DNA of 56,575 nt from Actinocatenispora comari (GTDB lineage: Bacteria; Actinomycetota; Actinomycetes; Mycobacteriales; Micromonosporaceae). Within the stretch, counting starts at the first letter, position 1, and each line of letters opens with the position of its first letter. A model generated the notes under the pieces. It saw only the letters and a program-made list of their open reading frames with translations. It had not been told where the DNA came from and made no database searches. The stretch spans positions 1-56,575 of the forward strand of contig NZ_BOPO01000005.1 of the NCBI RefSeq assembly GCF_017312725.1, given 5' to 3'. This document shows positions 24,307 to 33,258 of this stretch, in pieces. The translations under genes and the position numbers were made by a program.

Positions 24307-27300
24307 GTGGAATGCACGCGCGAGGGCCCGACGGACCCGTCGTCGACCGCGCAGCCGGCGGCCCGGCACCGTGCCACCGGTGCCCCGCCCGCAACGGGGG
24401 AGGAGTCAGTCATCGCCACGCATCCCGCGCAGGAGCGATCGGGCACCGGCGGAGCCGAGGCGCCAGCAGGCAGCGAGCTGTCCGGCATCGCCGAACTCAA
24501 GGCGATCCTGCGGCTCCGGGCGTTTCGCCGGCTCTGGATAGTGCTCGGCTTCTCCTCCATCGGCGACTGGCTCGGCATCCTCGCCACCAGCACGTTCGCC
24601 TCCAGCCTGTTCTCCAACCCGGCCGCGCAGGGCGCCGCGTTCTCCGGCGCGATCGTGGTTCGGCTGATCCCGGCGCTGGTGCTCGGGCCGATCGCCGGCG
24701 TGTTCGCGGACCGGTTCGACCGCCGCCGCACCATGGTCATCTGCGACTCGACCCGCTTCGTGCTGTACGCGTCGATCCCGATCGTCGGCATCTTCGCCGG
24801 CAGCGTGGTCACCGCCGCCTGGCTCGCGGTCGCCACCTTCATGATCGAGACCTGCCAGATGATGTGGGCGCCGGCCAAGGAGGCGTCGGTACCCAACCTG
24901 GTGCCGAAGAAGCGGCTGGAGCGGGCGAACCAGCTCGCCATGGCCACCACGTACGGCGTGACACCGATCCTCGCCGGCCTGGTCCTGGCGTTCCTCAACT
25001 GGCTGATCGGCGCGCTCGGCTTCGGCTCGTCGTACTCGGTGGCGCTGATGCTCAACGCCCTGACGTACGCGGCGACCGCGCTGATGGTGTGGTTCGGCAT
25101 CAAGGAGATCTCCGGGCATCGGGACAAGGCGCCGGAGAAGGCCGAAGAGGGCATGCTCCGCCAGTTCGTGGACGGCTGGCGCTACATCGCCCGGTTCCGG
25201 TTCGCGCGCGGGCTGGTGCTCGGCATCTTCGGCGCGTTCGCCGCCGCCGGCGTCGTGATCGGCGCCGGCCGGACGTACGCGAAGTCGCTCGGCGGCGGCG
25301 ACGCGTCGTTCTTCCTGCTGTTCGCGCTGCTGTTCGTCGGCCTCGGGATCGGCATCGGCGCCGGCCCCAAGCTGGTCGGGCAGCTGTCCCGGCGGCGCTG
25401 GTTCGGGCTGTCGATCATCCTCGCCACCGGCGCGGTCGGCCTGCTCGCGATCGCCCCGCACCTGTTCGTCGCGGCGTTCCTGACCGTCGTGGTCGGCGCC
25501 GGCGCCGGGATGGCCTTCCTGAACGGCATCACGCTGCTCGGCGTCGAGATCGAGGACGCGATGCGCGGCCGGGTGTACTCGTTCATCCAGGTGTCGGTGC
25601 AGGGCGTGCTGCTGCTGACGCTGTCCGCGTCCAGCGTGCTGGTCGGCATCGGCTCGTCCCGGGTGCTGTCGCTCGGCCCGGTCGCGGTCAGCATCAGCTC
25701 CACCCGGGTGCTGCTGCTGGCCGCCGGCGTGGTCGGGGTGTTCGCCGGGTTCGCCGCGCTGCGGCAGATGGACGACAAGCGCGGCGTGCCGCTGCTCGCC
25801 GACCTCATCTCCTCGATCCGGGGCCGTCCGCTCGGCCGGCCGGAGCCGCCCGAGGGCAGCGGCCTGTTCGTGGTGTTCGAGGGCGGCGAGGGTGCCGGCA
25901 AGTCGACCCAGGTGATCAAGCTGGCCGCCTGGCTGCGGGTGCACGGCAACGAGGCGGTGGTGACCCGCGAACCGGGCGCGACCGAGGTCGGTGCCCGCAT
26001 CCGCGGGCTGGTGCTGGATGCCGGCGAGACCACCGTGTCGCCGCGGGCCGAGGCGCTGCTGTACGCGGCCGACCGGGCGCACCACGTGGCCACCGTGGTC
26101 CGGCCAGCGCTGCAGCGCGGTGCCGTCGTGGTCAGCGACCGGTACGTCGACTCGTCGCTGGCCTACCAGGGCGCCGGCCGCACCCTGCCGCCGGAGGAGA
26201 TCGGCTGGCTGTCCGACTGGGCCACCGGCGGCCTGCGGCCCCACCTGGTCGTGCTGCTCGACATCGACCCGAACGTCGGGCTGGCGCGGGCCGCCGCCCG
26301 CAGCACGGCCGACAAGCTGGAGGCCGAGTCGATCCTGTTCCACGAGCGGGTCCGGCAGGCGTTCCTCGACCTGGCCGAGCGCGACCCGGCCCGCTACCTG
26401 GTGCTGGACGCCACGCTCGACCAGGAGCAGCTCGCCGAGCGGGTCCGGGAGCGGGTCTCCCGGCTGCTCAAGCCGACCGACGACGACACCGACACCGGGT
26501 CGACCGCCGAGCCCGGGCCGGCGTCGTCCGGTGCCGCCGGCCCGGTGCCGGCGTCGCCCGGCGGTAGCGGGTCGGGTTCCGCCGGCGAGGAGCCGAGCGG
26601 GCCCGAGCCGACCGGCACCGGGTACGGCCGGATCACGGCCTCGGGTGACGACCGTGCGGCGCCCGGCGACCGGTCGGCACCGCGGCCGGACGCCACCGCG
26701 GTGTTGCCGCCGACGGGCCCCGGCCTGCCGGACGCGACCTCGACGACGGGCACGTCGGCGGAAGCCGGGTCGCGGTCGGCCGCCAGCGCCCAGCCGGAGG
26801 GTCGCACCGCGACCCGCGGTGCTTCGGACCGGGAAGCGACGACGCCGGACGGGCCGACGATCGCACCGGCTGCCGGGGGCGAGACCGGCGCGCCATCGAC
26901 ACGGGACGAGACGAGCGTCCTGCCGAAGGTCTCCGACGAGACCACGGTGCTGTCCCGGGTGCCCGACGAGGCGAGCGTCTCGTCCGAGGGCCCGTCGGAC
27001 GAGACGACGGTGCTGCCGAAGGTCTCCGACGAGACCACGGTGCTGTCCCGGGTGCCCGACGAGGCGAGCGTCTCGTCCGAGGGCCCGTCGGACGAGACGA
27101 CGGTGCTGCCGAAGACCGCCGACGAGACGACGGTGCTGTCCAGGCTGCCCGACGAAGCGAGCGTCTCGTCCGACGAGACGACGGTGCTGCCGACGACCGC
27201 CGACGAAACGACCGTGTTGCCGAAGGTCGGCGACGAGCCGAGCGGGTTGCCGAAGGTGGTCGACGAGACGACGGTGCTGCCGAAGGTGACCGACGAGGCG

Positions 27301-27570
27301 GGCGCGGCGGACGAGACGAGCGTGTTGCCACGGGTCCGGGACGAGTCGGCGCCGGCGACCGGGCCGGACGGTACCTCGGTGCTGCCGGTGGTGTCCGAGC
27401 CGAGCGACCCGTGGCGGTCGTCGACCGAGACGACGGTGTTCCCGGCGGTGACCCCCGGCTTCGACCCGTGGGCGCCGCAGCCGGAGCAGCCCGAGTACGA
27501 CGACGAGACCATGATCATGCCGTCCCGCACCGGCGACCTGCGCCGGCGGCGACCGCGCCGGAAGCGCTGA
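24307..27570 (+). CDS. Fused MFS transporter / thymidylate kinase with repetitive tail
   Basis: 1087 aa from GTG 24307. Residues 55-500 are an MFS domain (VRLIPALVLGPIAGVFADRFDRRR is its loop 2-3 motif). Residues 518-720 are a complete dTMP kinase: P-loop GGEGAGKST at 526-534 with Lys532, VTREPG, and DRYVDSSLAYQG. The kinase forms dTDP for DNA synthesis. This fusion is known in actinomycetes. The last 360 residues are disordered and carry about 15 DETTVLP-like repeats between residues 870 and 1080. The start is doubtful: a strong GGGGGAGGAG at 24396-24405 sits six nt before an ATC at 24412. HolB follows 6 nt downstream, linking the unit to replication. Confidence 0.9.
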   Translation: MECTREGPTDPSSTAQPAARHRATGAPPATGEESVIATHPAQERSGTGGAEAPAGSELSGIAELKAILRLRAFRRLWIVLGFSSIGDWLGILATSTFASSLFSNPAAQGAAFSGAIVVRLIPALVLGPIAGVFADRFDRRRTMVICDSTRFVLYASIPIVGIFAGSVVTAAWLAVATFMIETCQMMWAPAKEASVPNLVPKKRLERANQLAMATTYGVTPILAGLVLAFLNWLIGALGFGSSYSVALMLNALTYAATALMVWFGIKEISGHRDKAPEKAEEGMLRQFVDGWRYIARFRFARGLVLGIFGAFAAAGVVIGAGRTYAKSLGGGDASFFLLFALLFVGLGIGIGAGPKLVGQLSRRRWFGLSIILATGAVGLLAIAPHLFVAAFLTVVVGAGAGMAFLNGITLLGVEIEDAMRGRVYSFIQVSVQGVLLLTLSASSVLVGIGSSRVLSLGPVAVSISSTRVLLLAAGVVGVFAGFAALRQMDDKRGVPLLADLISSIRGRPLGRPEPPEGSGLFVVFEGGEGAGKSTQVIKLAAWLRVHGNEAVVTREPGATEVGARIRGLVLDAGETTVSPRAEALLYAADRAHHVATVVRPALQRGAVVVSDRYVDSSLAYQGAGRTLPPEEIGWLSDWATGGLRPHLVVLLDIDPNVGLARAAARSTADKLEAESILFHERVRQAFLDLAERDPARYLVLDATLDQEQLAERVRERVSRLLKPTDDDTDTGSTAEPGPASSGAAGPVPASPGGSGSGSAGEEPSGPEPTGTGYGRITASGDDRAAPGDRSAPRPDATAVLPPTGPGLPDATSTTGTSAEAGSRSAASAQPEGRTATRGASDREATTPDGPTIAPAAGGETGAPSTRDETSVLPKVSDETTVLSRVPDEASVSSEGPSDETTVLPKVSDETTVLSRVPDEASVSSEGPSDETTVLPKTADETTVLSRLPDEASVSSDETTVLPTTADETTVLPKVGDEPSGLPKVVDETTVLPKVTDEAGAADETSVLPRVRDESAPATGPDGTSVLPVVSEPSDPWRSSTETTVFPAVTPGFDPWAPQPEQPEYDDETMIMPSRTGDLRRRRPRRKR
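26929..27114 (+). repeat. 93-bp in-frame tandem duplication in the MFS-Tmk tail
   Basis: 26929-27021 and 27022-27114 are near-identical and code for 31 residues each, containing DETTVLS, DEASVSS and DETTVLP in turn. Shorter variants of the same motif flank them from 26911 to about 27330. Confidence 0.9.
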
Positions 27571-27576
27571 CCGACC

Positions 27577-28752
27577 ATGGCGGACGTGTTCGACACGGTG
27601 GTGGGGCAGCCGGAGGCGGTGGCGGTACTGCGCCGCGCGGCGAGCGTCGGCCGGCCCGGCGGTGCACCGGCGCACGCGATGACGCACGCCTGGCTGTTCA
27701 CCGGCCCGCCCGGCTCGGGACGTTCGGGTGCGGCCCGGGCGTTCGCCGCCGCGCTGCAGTGCGAGCACAGCGGCTGCGGCGAGTGCCGGTCCTGCCACAC
27801 CGTGCTCGCCGGTACCCACGCGGACGTGCGGTTCGTGGTGCCGGACGGGCTGACGATCGGCGTCGACGCGATGCGCGCGCTGGTGCTGCGGGCGCAGGGC
27901 GCGCCGTCGTCCGGCCGGTGGCAGATCCTGGTCATCGCCGACGCCGACCGGCTCACCGAGGCGGCCAGCAACGCGCTGCTCAAGGCGATCGAGGAGCCGC
28001 CGGCGCGAACGGTGTTCCTGCTGTGCACCCCGTCCACGCACCCGGACGACATCTCGGTGACGATCCGGTCCCGCTGCCGGGTGGTCACGCTGCGCACCCC
28101 GGCGGTGGACGCGGTCGCGGCGGCGCTCGCGGCCGACGGCGGTACCGATCCGGCCATCGCGGCGTGGGCCGCCGCGGCGGCGCAGGGGCACATCGGCCGG
28201 GCCCGCAAGCTCGCCACCGACGAGGTCGCGCAGGCCACCCGCCAGGCGGTACTCGCCATCCCGCGCAAGCTGACCAGCCTCGCCGCCTGCTTCGACGCGG
28301 CCGGCGAGCTGGTCGCCGCGACCGAGCGGGAGAGTGCGGACGAGTACTCGGAGCTGTCCGCGAAGGAACGCGACGAGCTGGCCACCGCACTGGGCGCCGG
28401 CGGTACCGGGAAGGGTTCGGCCGGCGCCGCCCGGGGTTCGGCCGGGCAGCTCAAGGAGCTGGAGAAGCGGCAGAAGACCCGCGCCACCCGGGCCCAGCGG
28501 GACGCGCTCGACCGGGCGCTGACCGACCTGGCCGGCTTCTACCGGGACGTGCTGGTGACGCGGCTGGCCGCGCCGGTGCCGATGGTGCACGCGGACGCGA
28601 CGGAGCTGACCGCGGCGGCGGCGCAGCGCTGGGAGCCGGCCGCCACGTTGCGCCGGCTCACCGCCGTACTGGAGTGCCGGGACGCGATCGCCGCGAACGT
28701 CAAGCCGAAGATCGCGGTCGAGTCGATGATGCTCACCCTCTGGCGCGGCTGA
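27577..28752 (+). CDS. holB: DNA polymerase III subunit delta'
   Basis: 391 aa, part of the clamp-loader complex with DnaX and delta. The N-terminal AAA+ module starts VFDTVVGQPEAVAVL. The P-loop reads GPPGSGRS, with Arg in place of the Walker Lys, as expected for delta', which does not hydrolyse ATP. The zinc module CGECRSCH with an upstream Cys is intact, and sensor-type ASNALLKAIEEPP and SRCR (arginine finger) follow. It starts 6 nt after the MFS-Tmk stop, so both are cotranscribed. A strong terminator follows. Confidence 0.95.
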   Translation: MADVFDTVVGQPEAVAVLRRAASVGRPGGAPAHAMTHAWLFTGPPGSGRSGAARAFAAALQCEHSGCGECRSCHTVLAGTHADVRFVVPDGLTIGVDAMRALVLRAQGAPSSGRWQILVIADADRLTEAASNALLKAIEEPPARTVFLLCTPSTHPDDISVTIRSRCRVVTLRTPAVDAVAAALAADGGTDPAIAAWAAAAAQGHIGRARKLATDEVAQATRQAVLAIPRKLTSLAACFDAAGELVAATERESADEYSELSAKERDELATALGAGGTGKGSAGAARGSAGQLKELEKRQKTRATRAQRDALDRALTDLAGFYRDVLVTRLAAPVPMVHADATELTAAAAQRWEPAATLRRLTAVLECRDAIAANVKPKIAVESMMLTLWRG

Positions 28753-28812
28753 CCGACCGAGCCGGGCCGAGCACGTCCGCAGTGGACAGACCCGACCCGT
28801 GGACGAGACGAA

Positions 28813-28848
28813 GGGGCGCCCCTCCCGCTGGTGCGGAAGGGGCGCCCC
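28813..28848. terminator. Bidirectional terminator after holB
   Basis: A 16-bp stem (28813-28828 with 28833-28848, one mismatch) and a TGGT tetraloop, 60 nt past holB and 16 nt past the end of the convergent secreted-protein gene. The most convincing G+C-type terminator in the window. Confidence 0.8.
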
Positions 28849-28864
28849 GGCGTGTTACGTGGCG

Positions 28865-30019
28865 TTACGCGCCCAGGCCGCCGACCAGGCCGGTGACCGT
28901 GGACAGCGGGTCCGAGCCGAGACCCGGGGCGCCACCGGTGGTGGGCTGGTCCGGGTTCGCCGGCGAGACACCCGCCGGTGCGTCACCGCTCCGGGTGGTA
29001 CCGGTCGGTGCCGCCGCCGGCGCGCCGGTGGACAGCATGCCGTCCTCCTGGCCCGGCAGCGAACCCAGCTGGCTGGTGACCGGGCCGGTCAGGTCGCCGA
29101 CCGGCAGGCCGGCGACGTTCGCACCACCGGCGAGCGAGTCGACCGGCGAACCCTCGGTGGCCGACTCGGTACCGGGCAGGCCGGACAGGCTCGGGCCGCC
29201 GGTGAGCTTGCCCACCGTGCTGCCCAGGCCGCTGCCGGCCTTGGTGACGAGTCCGTCGGTGGGCAGCTGGTTGTTCTGCCCGATGGTGAACCCGTCCTCG
29301 GTGCTGAACACCGGCACCGCCCGCAGCGGCGCCCCGCTGAACGGCACCGGCTCCGCCTGCAGCGGAGCCGAGCCGAGCGGCAGCGACGCCGACTCGGTGG
29401 TGTTGCTGTCGGTCGGGCCGACCTCACCGGTCGGCGCCTGCGCGGCCGGTGCCTGCGGCGCTGCCGCCGGCGGCTGCTGCGCCGGCGCCTGCTGTCCCTG
29501 CGTCGCGCCGGACAGCAGCGGTCCGACGACCGGCAGACCGCTCGGGTCGGCCAGATCGGTCGGTCCGCCGGACTCGGTGCCGGTCAGCCCGGACAGCGGT
29601 CCCGCGGCCGGGCCGGCCAGCGACTGCACCGGCTTGACCACCGGAGCGGCCGCGCCGGTCAGCTGCGGCACGTCGACCTTGGTGCCGTTGGTCGGCGGGT
29701 TGCCCGTCGAGATGCCCGGCAGGCCTTCCGGCGTGCTGGCGGACTCGTTGAACACCGTGCCCGGCTGCGCGACACCCGGGTGCACCGTGTCCGGGTGCAT
29801 GAAGCCACCCGTGATCGGCAGACCCAACTGACCCAGCTGGCTCGCCGGGTCGTGCTGCACCATGACCGGGTGCGTGACGCCGCCGGAGTTGACCAGCGCC
29901 GCCGGCTTGTCGGCCGCCGCCACCTGCGTACTGGCGTCGGCGGACGCCGCACCGAACAGCAGCATGCCGCCGACGGCGACAGCCGCGGTCATCGCGCGGT
30001 AGATCCACTTGCGGTTCAT
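28865..30019 (-). CDS. Secreted low-complexity protein
   Basis: 384 aa. A clear Sec signal peptide (MNRKWIYRAMTAAVAVGGML...) ends near SADAS. The mature part is rich in Pro, Gly, Thr, Ser and Ala and has no fold I recognise. Short motifs recur: LPxxGP, GLPGTES/LTGTESG, and a QQAPAQQPPAAA stretch. There is no LPxTG anchor or second membrane segment. ATG 30019 has GAGGA at a 7-nt spacing. The gene has an unusually long upstream region containing hairpins. An extracellular or cell-wall matrix role is possible; function unknown. Confidence 0.75.
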   Translation of the reverse strand: MNRKWIYRAMTAAVAVGGMLLFGAASADASTQVAAADKPAALVNSGGVTHPVMVQHDPASQLGQLGLPITGGFMHPDTVHPGVAQPGTVFNESASTPEGLPGISTGNPPTNGTKVDVPQLTGAAAPVVKPVQSLAGPAAGPLSGLTGTESGGPTDLADPSGLPVVGPLLSGATQGQQAPAQQPPAAAPQAPAAQAPTGEVGPTDSNTTESASLPLGSAPLQAEPVPFSGAPLRAVPVFSTEDGFTIGQNNQLPTDGLVTKAGSGLGSTVGKLTGGPSLSGLPGTESATEGSPVDSLAGGANVAGLPVGDLTGPVTSQLGSLPGQEDGMLSTGAPAAAPTGTTRSGDAPAGVSPANPDQPTTGGAPGLGSDPLSTVTGLVGGLGA

Positions 30020-30699
30020 CGTTATGTCCTCAATGCATCGGGTACGTGATTGGTTTGCGCCGGCGGTGCCGGCACGCGTACCCGCGGAGCGAGCGACCGG
30101 CACGTGGCGGCGCGATGCCGGCACGTGCCCGTGATGGAGCGGAAGGTGAAGTCGACCGCGTGTCGTGTGCGAGCAGAGCGCGAGGTACCTCCCGGGCGCG
30201 GGGCAGCCCGTGGCGGGCTGGCTGCCCGCCCCGGCGCGCCCGGGGTGCGGTACGTCCGAACCGATCCACACCCGGATGGCGGGGTCGGTCGTCGATCTGC
30301 TCGCTCCGCGGTTTTCTCCTCGGAGCGCTCTGGATCCACCTCGTGGTGGCTCGACCCGGCCACGGTCGCCGTGTGGCATGGGGCCGTCGGTAGCTGCGCC
30401 AGGGCTGGTATGGACGGTGCCGGCAGCGCCTGCCCGCGCGCCGGACGCCGTACGCCCCTGGTGCACTGCACCTCCACACGGAGGTACCGGCAGAATCGCG
30501 GATGCCATCCCGCCGCCACCTCCTCGTCGGATCAAGAGAGCTCCGGGCACGGATTGTGCCTACCCACGTACATAACGTGCAAGTGCCAGGGATGGGTTAC
30601 GCGACACATTCCCCGTCGCGTCGAGATGCCGACCGGCCGGGGGGTCTGTGCCGCGTCGGGAGACATGGCGGCGAAAGCGATCTTGGTTACCATCGCCCT
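30020..30699. other. 680-bp intergenic region without a supported gene
   Basis: It lies between the divergent secreted-protein and channel-like genes. Only the last 12 bp are explained by the channel gene's leaderless promoter. No ORF here has codon bias or motifs I trust. It contains a large extended stem-loop (30185-30253), a smaller hairpin (CGCTCCG/CGGAGCG at 30302-30327), three GCCGGCACG/ACCGGCACG words (near 30068, 30097 and 30118), and a CGCGAC/GTCGCG inverted repeat at 30600-30620. On the minus strand the hairpins would lie in a leader of the secreted-protein mRNA. Confidence 0.6.
30185..30253 (-). ncRNA. Candidate structured leader RNA
   Basis: Three nested perfect arms pair: GTACC/GGTAC (30185-30189 with 30249-30253), CCCGGGCGCG/CGCGCCCGGG (30191-30200 with 30235-30244) and GGGCAGCC/GGCTGCCC (30201-30208 with 30220-30227). 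Bulges are asymmetric, as in structured RNAs rather than operators. It lies 166-234 nt upstream of the secreted-protein ATG, with a second hairpin at 30302-30327. I do not match it to a known riboswitch class. Confidence 0.4.
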
Positions 30700-30702
30700 G
30701 TG
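30688..30702 (+). promoter_or_regulatory. Leaderless promoter of the channel-like gene
   Basis: TACCAT at 30688-30693, six nt, then GTG 30700. No Shine-Dalgarno sequence is present. Confidence 0.6.
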
Positions 30703-32403
30703 CCGCCCACCCGCCGAGTCCTGCCCATCTCGCTGCCGTTCGGGCAGCGTCCCCGCCGGGGCCGCATCGTGGTGTGCGGCGCCAACCAGCTGGCGTACCG
30801 GCTGGTGGAGGAGCTGACCACCCGGCACGGCGAGTCGGTCGTGTCGATCGTCGAGTCGATCGGGCACAACCGGGCCGGCGACATCGCCGCACTCGACGGC
30901 GTGGAGATCATCGAGTCGAGCCGGCTGGACGGCAAGGTGTTCGAGAAGGCCGACCTGCGCACCGCGCGGTCGCTGGCGCTGGTCGCCGACGACGACGTCG
31001 GCAACCTGCACGCGGCGCTGCGGGCCCAGGAGGTCAGCCCGAAGCTGCGGCTGGTCATCCGGATGTCCAACGCGAACCTGCGGTACCGGATCCACGAGCT
31101 GTTCGCCGACTGCACCGCGCTGCACGACGCCAGCACCGCGGCGCCGGCGTTCGTCGCCGCCGCACTCGACCGGCCGGCGCCGATCCGGCTGCCCACCCGC
31201 ACCCTGATCACCGCCCGCCGCCGGGACGTACCGGCCGACTCGGTGGTCTGCGCGCTCGCCGGGGCCGCCGAGCCGACCGGCCCGCTCAGCCTGCTGCCGA
31301 ACAGCAGCCGGCCCGACGACCTGGTCCTCGCCACCGCCGACGGGCAGCGCGAACGGTCCGGCCCGCGCGCCCGCACCTCGTACCGGATGCGGCAGGCGCT
31401 GCGGCGCAGCGTGCGGCGCGGCCTCGCCATCGCGGTCGGCGTGCTGCTCGGGCTGATCGTGCTGGGCATCGTGCTGCGGGTCGGCGTGCTCGGCGATCCG
31501 CTCGGCTTCTCGCTGTACGACACGGTGCTCACCATCGCCGGCGCCGGCGACCCGGACCGCGGCTACTCCGGCCTGGAGGAGGCGATCCAGGCGGTCACCA
31601 TGATCGGCGGTGTCGCGCTGATCCCGGCCATCACCGCCGCGCTGGTCGACTGGGTGGTGCGGGCCCGGCTGACCGCCGCGCAACAGTCCGCCCCGGTGTA
31701 CCGGGAGGGCCACGTCATCGTCACCGGTCTCGGCGACGTGGGCGAGCGCATCGTGCGCCAGCTCGACGACATGGGCGAGCGGGTCGTCGCGATCGAGAGC
31801 GGCGACCACGGGCCGGGCCTGGCGTTGTGCCGCGAGCGGGGCATCCCGGTGATCCGCGGCGACGCCACCCGGTCCGACGTGCTCAGCCAGGCGAACCTGC
31901 ACAGCTGCCGCGCACTGGTGCCGGTGACCAGCGACGACGTCACCAACCTGGAGATCGCGCTGAACGCCACGGCGACCCGCGCCGACCTGCGGGTGGTGCT
32001 GCGGCTGTTCGACGCCGACCTCGCCGCCCGGGTGGAGGAGCAGTTCGGCATCACCACCTCGCGCAGCGTCGCCTACCTGGCCGCGCCGGTGTTCGCCGCC
32101 GCACTGGTGGAGCGGCAGGTCATCAACACCATCCCGGTCGGCCGCCGGGTGCTCGTCATCGCCGACCTGCCGGTGTCCGCCGGCGCGCAGCTCGCCGGCC
32201 AGGCGGTACGCATCGGCAACGTGGCCGGGGAGAGCCGGGTCGTCGCGCTGCGCGGTACCGACGGGGAGTGGACCTGGGCGCCCGCGCTGGACCAGAGGCT
32301 GCGGGCCGGGGAGCGCATCATGGTGCTGGCCACCCGCGCCGGGCTCGGCCGACTGCTCGCTGCGAGCGACGAGTCACCGGGCACCCCGGAGGACGGCGAC
32401 TGA
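30700..32403 (+). CDS. Two-RCK (TrkA-N) potassium-channel-like protein
   Basis: 567 aa. Residues 20-150 form a first TrkA-N/RCK domain (RGRIVVCGANQLAYRLVEEL), and residues 335-470 a second (GHVIVTGLGDVGERIVRQL). Between them are two membrane helices (about 242-264 and 297-318) with a re-entrant segment containing TIAGAGD at 278-284, where potassium channels have TVGYGD. The order RCK, pore, RCK resembles no standard MthK-type channel but is close to CASTOR/POLLUX-like proteins in having a central pore and NAD-binding domains. It likely senses a nucleotide and passes ions; selectivity is uncertain because the filter differs. Confidence 0.7.
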   Translation: MPPTRRVLPISLPFGQRPRRGRIVVCGANQLAYRLVEELTTRHGESVVSIVESIGHNRAGDIAALDGVEIIESSRLDGKVFEKADLRTARSLALVADDDVGNLHAALRAQEVSPKLRLVIRMSNANLRYRIHELFADCTALHDASTAAPAFVAAALDRPAPIRLPTRTLITARRRDVPADSVVCALAGAAEPTGPLSLLPNSSRPDDLVLATADGQRERSGPRARTSYRMRQALRRSVRRGLAIAVGVLLGLIVLGIVLRVGVLGDPLGFSLYDTVLTIAGAGDPDRGYSGLEEAIQAVTMIGGVALIPAITAALVDWVVRARLTAAQQSAPVYREGHVIVTGLGDVGERIVRQLDDMGERVVAIESGDHGPGLALCRERGIPVIRGDATRSDVLSQANLHSCRALVPVTSDDVTNLEIALNATATRADLRVVLRLFDADLAARVEEQFGITTSRSVAYLAAPVFAAALVERQVINTIPVGRRVLVIADLPVSAGAQLAGQAVRIGNVAGESRVVALRGTDGEWTWAPALDQRLRAGERIMVLATRAGLGRLLAASDESPGTPEDGD

Positions 32404-32455
32404 CCGCGGCCGAGCCGGTTGGGTGGTTCCAGGCAGGCCCGACCGAGAGACTGTC

Positions 32456-32495
32456 GGGGAACCTTCGGCCGCGCGAGCCGACGAAGGGGTTCCCC
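32456..32495 (+). terminator. Hairpin between channel and nitroreductase genes
   Basis: GGGGAACC at 32456-32463 and GGTTCCCC at 32488-32495, with inner pairing TTCGGC against GCCGA/CGAA. It lies 53 nt past the channel stop and 24 nt before the nitroreductase ATG, so it may attenuate rather than end transcription. Confidence 0.5.
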
Positions 32496-32518
32496 ATCAG
32501 CCTGCGGAAGGGACCGAG

Positions 32519-33172
32519 ATGACCGGCTACCCGACGATCCCCGCGCCACGCTTCGACGTACCGGACGACGAGGCGGTCGCCCGAGCCCGCGCGTTCGCCG
32601 ACACGATGGCGCGCCGCCGTACCATCCGCGAGTTCGACGACCGGCCGGTACCGCGGGAGGTGCTGGCCGCCGCGATCCGCGCCGCCGCCACCGCACCCAG
32701 CGGCGCGAACCTGCAACCGTGGCGGTTCGTCGTCGTCACCGACCCGGACACCAAACGTCGGATCCGGGAGGCCGCCGAGGTGGAGGAACGCGAGTTCTAC
32801 GCCCGGCGGGCCTCGCCGGAGTGGCTCGCCGCGCTGGCCCCGCTCGGTACCGACCCGGAGAAGCCGTTCCTGACCGACGCACCGGCACTGATCGTGGTGT
32901 TCGAGGTGCACCAGGGGCCGGACACGCCGCGGCCGTACTACGTCAAGGAGTCGGTCGGGATCGCGGTCGGGTTCCTGCTCGCCGCGCTGCACCAGGCCGG
33001 GCTCGCCACGCTCACGCACACGCCGAGCCCGATGCGGTTCCTCACCGAGGTCTGCGGGCGGCCGGCGGAGGAACGCGCGTACGTGGTGGTGCCGGTCGGC
33101 TATCCCGCCGCCGACGCGCGGGTACCCGACATCGAACGCAAGCCGCTCGACGACGTGCTCGTGGAGCTCTGA
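32519..33172 (+). CDS. Nitroreductase-family flavoprotein (IYD/BluB-like)
   Basis: 217 aa. The FMN-binding start is MARRRTIREFDDRPVP, followed by the family motif APSGANLQPWRFVV. The later segment PYYVKESVGIAVGFLLAALHQAGLATLTHTPSP is typical of the iodotyrosine-deiodinase subgroup of nitroreductases. Such enzymes reduce halogenated or nitro aromatics, or break flavins (BluB). No cobalamin genes are nearby, so BluB is not favoured. ATG 32519 has GGAAGGGA upstream. The gene may stand alone. Confidence 0.85.
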   Translation: MTGYPTIPAPRFDVPDDEAVARARAFADTMARRRTIREFDDRPVPREVLAAAIRAAATAPSGANLQPWRFVVVTDPDTKRRIREAAEVEEREFYARRASPEWLAALAPLGTDPEKPFLTDAPALIVVFEVHQGPDTPRPYYVKESVGIAVGFLLAALHQAGLATLTHTPSPMRFLTEVCGRPAEERAYVVVPVGYPAADARVPDIERKPLDDVLVEL

Positions 33173-33258
33173 CGCCGCGCGGCCGCCCCGGGCGTACCCG
33201 TCCTGTTCGGCGCGCCGCCCGGCCGGCCTGGCGTACCGGGCCAGGCCCCGCGCCGGGG

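Noticed and set aside
30020-30699. c-di-AMP (ydaO) riboswitch
   Set aside because: The conserved GGGGAACCC/GGGTGAATC-type words are not present on either strand, despite the long leader and secreted product.
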